From JAVWGW01 sp036655915 (GTDB taxonomy: Bacteria > Actinomycetota > Coriobacteriia > Coriobacteriales > Eggerthellaceae), in contig JAVVPE010000026.1 in the NCBI GenBank assembly GCA_036655915.1, forward strand, positions 1 through 23,081: a stretch of DNA of 23,081 nt. Reading direction: 5' to 3'. Below are positions 22,801-23,081 of this stretch, one piece after another. Within the stretch, counting starts at the first letter, position 1. Each line of letters begins with the position of its first letter. Under the pieces are notes generated by a model. That model was not told where the DNA came from. It was given only the letters and a program-made list of their open reading frames with translations, and did not search any database. The translations under genes and the position numbers were made by a program.

Positions 22801-23081
22801 TCGGGACAGAGCAGGACACGAGTAAGGGCTTTGTTGTAGAGCAGGCCATCAATGCTGGCGTAAGTGGGGTTGTTGGGTGCCACGGTGATGGAGGATAGGC
22901 GGGGGCAATCGGTGAAGCTGTCGCTGGTGATTGCCGTGATGGATTCGGGGATGGTAAGTGAAGTTATGTTGGGCAGCTGTACCAAAGTACCCTCTTGGCC
23001 TGTGGCGGAGGGGTTTGCGGGCTTGGGTGCATTTTTTTGAATTTTTTGGAGTGCGAGGGTTTGTGCGCTTGCAGGGGTTTG
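19836..23081 (-). CDS. Large LRR/Ig-like surface protein with C-terminal DUF6273 (putative DGR target), 5' partial
   Basis: The frame is open to the window edge, so the start and any signal peptide are outside; 1081 codons are visible. Residues about 35-235 are BspA-type leucine-rich repeats (NITSLTIPESITAITSDSF). A Pro/Asn/Asp linker and a second repeat block (LNTLDIPASITTIGDQAFAN) to about 390 follow. A Big_2-like Ig domain comes next (LTLEVGQSANLF, EGTITAKAPGTTTIS), then a Pro/Thr linker and further beta-rich segments. From about residue 791 there is a DUF6273-type domain with GGWEKSELRKRM, TKDKLWIPSYGELA and TYWWERSC, ending GVVLGFSL. That C-terminal fold is a known target of diversity-generating retroelements. 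It is probably secreted or surface-bound and may bind ligands or hosts. There is no LPxTG motif. The coding strand is strikingly poor in G and rich in C/A, unlike the neighbours. Confidence 0.85.
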   Translation of the reverse strand, partial: QTPASAQTLALQKIQKNAPKPANPSATGQEGTLVQLPNITSLTIPESITAITSDSFTDCPRLSSITVAPNNPTYASIDGLLYNKALTRVLLCPESAEGVVSLPDQTDAVPASALSHCANLSTLLVGQDNAVYTSINGSLYSKDATTLIACPGGIGETLTLPKETSTIGPDALAGITTLKSIVVLGNITAIDPTAFNDQAKQSTTIALPGGEDYETRKQVWQSAGFKNFATPANPGDTQTPDQPSNPGDNPNNPTDPSKPASGFTYKLLEDYTLEASWTGELNPASNPTIPATAQLAGLSYTVSALAPKAFAGTALNTLDIPASITTIGDQAFANCTNLTRIVAHTNTIQVAPTALEACTNLEIWCPYNEAETYPWSIGLFSANNHIKAYGLPTSPQALTLEVGQSANLFEPGTLRAPDPSKTVYAYEATCLSVSQEGTITAKAPGTTTISTSIELEEIPLTHTTRTISVVAPTPSTTPEQPETPTPTPPIAQPITPRYPPNLATPTQASAPLYARGGTRPNVPVPDVKVTMPTAVPFSVDAAGNVTSKADTLTITSTDTSTIAEPIRAASIKCTELSGAKQLLTNLDKTNPDKTTVRDNTKVTVTYNDHPSTPLPPFALSTAGTTWPSEPVGSAAPFRIEAKSSTHVTFGLTIPDNATFSYLSKPADFAQVEFTYGLLAPIATSLTLTSDKDIATPKVGDTLTAAPPSGEAASILNPTYTWYEVANTTDEIPTKAKVLQNTSSNTYKLLEGQNTKFICCALSDGPIDKPKDTNWTSRPVYSDLTAQVAAGAPPLTANLDDYTWPQLSVIADDLSAKGEESAYYPHFSKFLTDPTDTGARNDKVHHKLTTLTDGSILEVRIVGINHDVKSDGSGTAGLTFMATHSLPSAYRMSSSNTNSGGWEKSELRKRMQPFDATDNNVKDISGTIWDTLPADLRADGVIKKVNKQTSNKGGEGTVGKDATPTKDKLWIPSYGELANKPDAANWLTSYPWLAGEGSQYTFLKNKVPTPAPDKSYTILAGMKETQGGGSPSNRYPTYHTYWWERSCVPYNGAEFVICYTNGNPANSDDPSYQLGVVLGFSL
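19839..19946 (-). other. Putative DGR variable region (last 36 codons)
   Basis: The final 36 codons (from the Cys after WWERS to the stop) have 26 codons ending in C or T and only one ending in A, the final Leu. In contrast, about 8 of the preceding 38 codons end in A. Such NNC/NNT enrichment is expected when AAC/AAT codons of an adenine-rich template are randomised at their first two positions. The boundary is approximate. No matching template repeat was found in the window. Confidence 0.55.

Overview
The window reads as chromosomal DNA from an anaerobic, fairly GC-rich actinobacterium, most likely class Coriobacteriia (Eggerthellaceae-like). The reasons are the actinobacterial gene order pyrR-pyrB-pyrC-carA-carB ... 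pyrF with mihF-gmk-rpoZ, the actinobacterial-type integration host factor, the NAD-linked PyrK/PyrD form of dihydroorotate dehydrogenase that is typical of anaerobes, and frequent GTG/TTG starts. The taxon is an inference from gene content; no rRNA or tRNA gene is present.

Layout from left to right. (1) Positions 1-515 hold the end of rpsT (ribosomal protein S20, + strand) with a very long Lys/Ala/Glu tail. A strong hairpin terminator at 569-598 separates it from the convergent gene holA. (2) Positions 644-4767 on the - strand form a comEA-comEC-holA operon (DNA uptake plus the clamp-loader delta subunit). Its upstream region carries a pair of 10-bp direct repeats 21 bp apart and a degenerate 22-bp repeat array (about six units, 4931-5060). 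(3) Positions 5063-7425 on the - strand are mihF-gmk-rpoZ-thiI. (4) Positions 7584-18054 on the - strand are a nearly gapless de novo pyrimidine operon, pyrR-pyrB-pyrC-carA-carB-pyrK-pyrD-pyrF-pyrE, which encodes the route from bicarbonate/glutamine/aspartate to UMP. Its leader (about 18060-18240) shows a PyrR-type attenuator: a PyrR-binding hairpin, an intrinsic terminator and a mutually exclusive antiterminator pairing. (5) Positions 18447-19027 on the - strand are a RelB/RelE-like toxin-antitoxin pair with an excellent promoter bracketed by two 17-bp imperfect palindromes. (6) Positions about 19110-19420 are non-coding and look like dispersed repeat sequence. (7) Positions 19421-23081 on the - strand hold a short Avd-like helical protein and, upstream of it, a giant secreted-type protein (over 1081 residues, 5' end outside the window). 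This large protein has BspA-type leucine-rich repeats, Ig-like segments, Pro/Thr linkers and a C-terminal DUF6273/C-type-lectin-like domain.

The most interesting part is region 7. The C-terminal domain of the large protein, the sudden NNC/NNT codon bias of its last 36 codons, a perfect 7-bp-stem hairpin just after its stop codon and an Avd-like gene directly downstream together resemble the target cassette of a diversity-generating retroelement (DGR). No reverse transcriptase or template repeat is visible in the window, so this is either a trans-acting (remote) target, a remnant, or a system whose RT lies outside the window.
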